Translations under genes and position numbers: made by a program
Assembly: GCA_938005345.1 (NCBI GenBank)
Contig: CALLNG010000196.1
Span: 1 to 8,437 of the forward strand
Direction: 5' to 3'
DNA length: 8,437 nucleotides
DNA from: an uncultured Clostridia bacterium
Lineage (GTDB): Bacteria > Bacillota > Clostridia > RUG12999
The notes under the pieces: generated by a model
What the model saw: only the letters and a program-made list of their open reading frames with translations
Database searches by the model: none
What the model was told of the DNA's origin: nothing
Shown here: positions 6,505 through 8,437 of the stretch, one piece after another
Position numbering within the stretch: position 1 is the stretch's first letter
Layout of the letters: every line of letters begins with the position of its first letter

Positions 6505-6511
6505 ATACCGT

Positions 6512-8437
6512 ATGAAAAAAGTTGTAGCATTGGTATTGGGCGCGGCCCTAGTATGTGGCAGCGCCGTCGTTGCGGCGCCGCAGGAACAGGCAGTGGAGTA
6601 TGTTTTGGAACAGGGCATCATGCAGGGAGACGCGGAGGGGAACCTGCAGCTGGACCAAAGCGTAACGCGTGCGGAAATGGCAAAGATGCTGGTACGGGTG
6701 CAGAATCTTACGGAACCAGCGGCTGAGGGATTCCCAGATGTACCGGCATCGCACTGGGGGTACCAGGATATTCTTATTGCGAAACAAGCTGGCATCATCA
6801 ATGGGCATGAGGACGGCACGTTTCACCCAGAGGATCCGGTAATGTATGAAGAAGCCGTAAAAATGGTTGTGTCGGCGTATGGAATACAAGCGGACTATCC
6901 GTTTGGAACCATGGCGGCGGCCATGGAGGAGGGCTACTTGGATGGCATTGCAGCAGTAATGGGCGAGCCTGCCGCGCGGGGCGACATTGTGCAGCTGCTA
7001 TACCAAGCGCACCAAATTTTGCAAGAACAGCAGGAGGAACAAAAGCGGCAGCAAGAACAAATAGAGCAGCAGAACACATCACCTATGGTGAACAGTAATT
7101 TTATGACAGGAAGCGGCGGCGGTGGTGGCGGGAGCGCTCCGATTGCAGCGCCGGGAACCATCGGCTGGCAGCCGGATTACAATGGTATGCAGGCGGAAGA
7201 ATATGCCGCACAGGAGGAAAATGGGTTCCGTAATACAGCAATCAGTCCCTTGTCTACGTTTTCCATTGATGTAGATACCGCATCCTACAGCAATGTGCGC
7301 CGGTTTATCCTAAATGGGGAGTATCCAGCAGCGGGCAGCATCCGGACAGAGGAACTGGTTAACTATTTTGACTATGACTACCCTAATGCGGTAGGGGACG
7401 ATCCGGTGTCTATCACTACGGAAATTGGCACTTGTCCTTGGAATCCGCAAAACAAACTCGCGCTTGTGGGGGTAAAGGGCCGGGAGATGGATCGGGAAAC
7501 GCGCCAGCCCAGCAATTTGGTTTTGCTGCTGGATGTGTCTGGCTCCATGTATCAGGAAAACCGGCTGCCGCTTGTCAAAAAGGCAATGAAAATGCTGCTG
7601 GACAACCTGGACGGACGGGACCGCATTTCCATTGTCACCTATGCGAGTGGAACGCGGGTAGCACTGGATGGTGCGGACGGAACGGAAAAGGATACCATTT
7701 TGCAAGTGCTGGATTCCCTGACTGCGGGCGGCGGTACCTACGGGGAAGCCGGGATTCAGCTGGCCTATGAGACTGCGGAAAAAAACTGGGTGGACGGAAA
7801 CAACCGCGTGATTTTGTGTACGGACGGAGATTTTAACATTGGCGGCAGTTCCCAGGCAGAGCTGGAAGAGCTAATCAGCGGGAAACGGGACACCGGCATC
7901 TATCTGAGCGTTTTGGGTTTTGGCATGGGAAACTATAAGGATGCGCGGATGGAAACCTTGGCAGACAAGGGGGACGGGAATTACGCCTATATCGACAACG
8001 CCAAAGAAGCAAAAAAAGTGTTGGTGGACGATATGACTAAGACACTGTTTACTGTGGCAGATGATGTGAAACTGCAAGTGGAATTTAATCCGGCCCATGT
8101 GAAGGAATACCGGTTAATCGGTTATGAGAACCGGCTGCTTGCAAATGAAGATTTTGAAAACGATGAAAAAGATGCCGGGGAACTGGGCGCGGGGCACACG
8201 GTAACTGCCCTGTATGAACTGGTTCCGGCTCAGGAAGGGGAAATGGCGGAAAGCGGCCTACGTTACCAGGAAAACGTTAGCATCCCCAGTGAAGAATGGT
8301 TCTGCGTTAGCCTACGCTATAAAGATCCAGGCGCACAGCAGAGTAAGCTGATGGAACGGCCGGTAACGCCCGGGGAGCAGAGCGCACAAAGCGACAATTT
8401 CCGGTTCGCCAGTGCAGTGGCAGAATTTGGTATGTTG
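6512..8437 (+). CDS. Secreted SLH-domain protein with YfbK-like von Willebrand factor A module (partial, runs off window)
   Basis: The frame is open for 642 codons to the last base, with no stop. A Sec signal peptide (MKKVVALVLGAALVCGSAVVA, residues 1-21) has a probable cut near 21-22; the Cys at 15 has no good lipobox. SLH repeats follow: SLH1 about 24-63 with TRAE at 52-55, SLH2 about 74-125 (FPDVPASHWGYQDI...GTFHPEDP), and a degenerate third at about 129-166. Next come a Gln/Glu-rich segment (168-187) and a glycine tract (202-207). From about 239 the sequence follows the YfbK/COG2304 pattern: the vWF_A N-terminal domain (STFSIDVDTASYSNVRRF, 248-265), then a VWA domain with an intact metal site (DVSGS at 341-345, Thr409, Asp438 in TDGDFN), then the start of the YfbK C-terminal domain (VEFNPAHVKEYRLIGYENR). 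SLH domains bind cell-wall polysaccharide and VWA domains bind protein ligands through a metal ion. A wall-attached adhesion or assembly role is inference, and the ligand is unknown. Confidence 0.92.
   Translation, partial: MKKVVALVLGAALVCGSAVVAAPQEQAVEYVLEQGIMQGDAEGNLQLDQSVTRAEMAKMLVRVQNLTEPAAEGFPDVPASHWGYQDILIAKQAGIINGHEDGTFHPEDPVMYEEAVKMVVSAYGIQADYPFGTMAAAMEEGYLDGIAAVMGEPAARGDIVQLLYQAHQILQEQQEEQKRQQEQIEQQNTSPMVNSNFMTGSGGGGGGSAPIAAPGTIGWQPDYNGMQAEEYAAQEENGFRNTAISPLSTFSIDVDTASYSNVRRFILNGEYPAAGSIRTEELVNYFDYDYPNAVGDDPVSITTEIGTCPWNPQNKLALVGVKGREMDRETRQPSNLVLLLDVSGSMYQENRLPLVKKAMKMLLDNLDGRDRISIVTYASGTRVALDGADGTEKDTILQVLDSLTAGGGTYGEAGIQLAYETAEKNWVDGNNRVILCTDGDFNIGGSSQAELEELISGKRDTGIYLSVLGFGMGNYKDARMETLADKGDGNYAYIDNAKEAKKVLVDDMTKTLFTVADDVKLQVEFNPAHVKEYRLIGYENRLLANEDFENDEKDAGELGAGHTVTALYELVPAQEGEMAESGLRYQENVSIPSEEWFCVSLRYKDPGAQQSKLMERPVTPGEQSAQSDNFRFASAVAEFGML

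Overview
The window looks like bacterial DNA from the Firmicutes, most likely class Clostridia. The evidence is AGGAGG-type ribosome binding sites, sigma-A promoters, a Clostridia-flavoured PurN tail (CGKGYYGLKVH) and PurD (VVAPDDPL, EYNSRFGDPETQ), and an SLH-domain surface protein. All genes lie on the + strand. No RNA genes, mobile elements or CRISPR arrays were seen, and I found no evidence for a new multi-gene system.

Layout. (1) Bases 1-330 are a foreign-looking left flank. They hold the last 71 codons of a P-type cation ATPase (ending 218), then a gene start at 256 whose first ~25 codons resemble the N-terminus of an AI-2E family transporter. (2) At about 313-336 this start runs in frame into the last two thirds of purN (to 699). 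The resulting 147-codon reading frame is a chimera lacking the N-terminal GAR-binding part of PurN. It is either an assembly join or a real microhomology-mediated rearrangement. (3) Intact purH (716-2263) and purD (2283-3545) follow in the usual purN-purH-purD order and close with a strong intrinsic terminator (3616-3655). (4) A strong promoter begins one base after the terminator and drives a two-gene unit: an IDI-like Nudix hydrolase (3795-4340) and recG (4354-6402). (5) A second promoter (6437-6465) drives a large secreted protein (6512 to beyond the window end) with a signal peptide, SLH repeats, a Gln/Glu-rich segment, a glycine tract and a YfbK-like von Willebrand factor A module.

How the genes work together. 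PurN, PurH and PurD serve de novo purine synthesis: PurD makes GAR, PurN formylates it, and PurH does the last two steps to IMP. The Nudix hydrolase and RecG are probably co-transcribed housekeeping functions (nucleotide or diphosphate hydrolysis, and replication-fork rescue). The SLH-VWA protein is a separate cell-envelope gene.

The points most worth a second look are the purN chimera, the near-identical 21-base cores of the two promoters, and the SLH-plus-YfbK architecture of the last gene.
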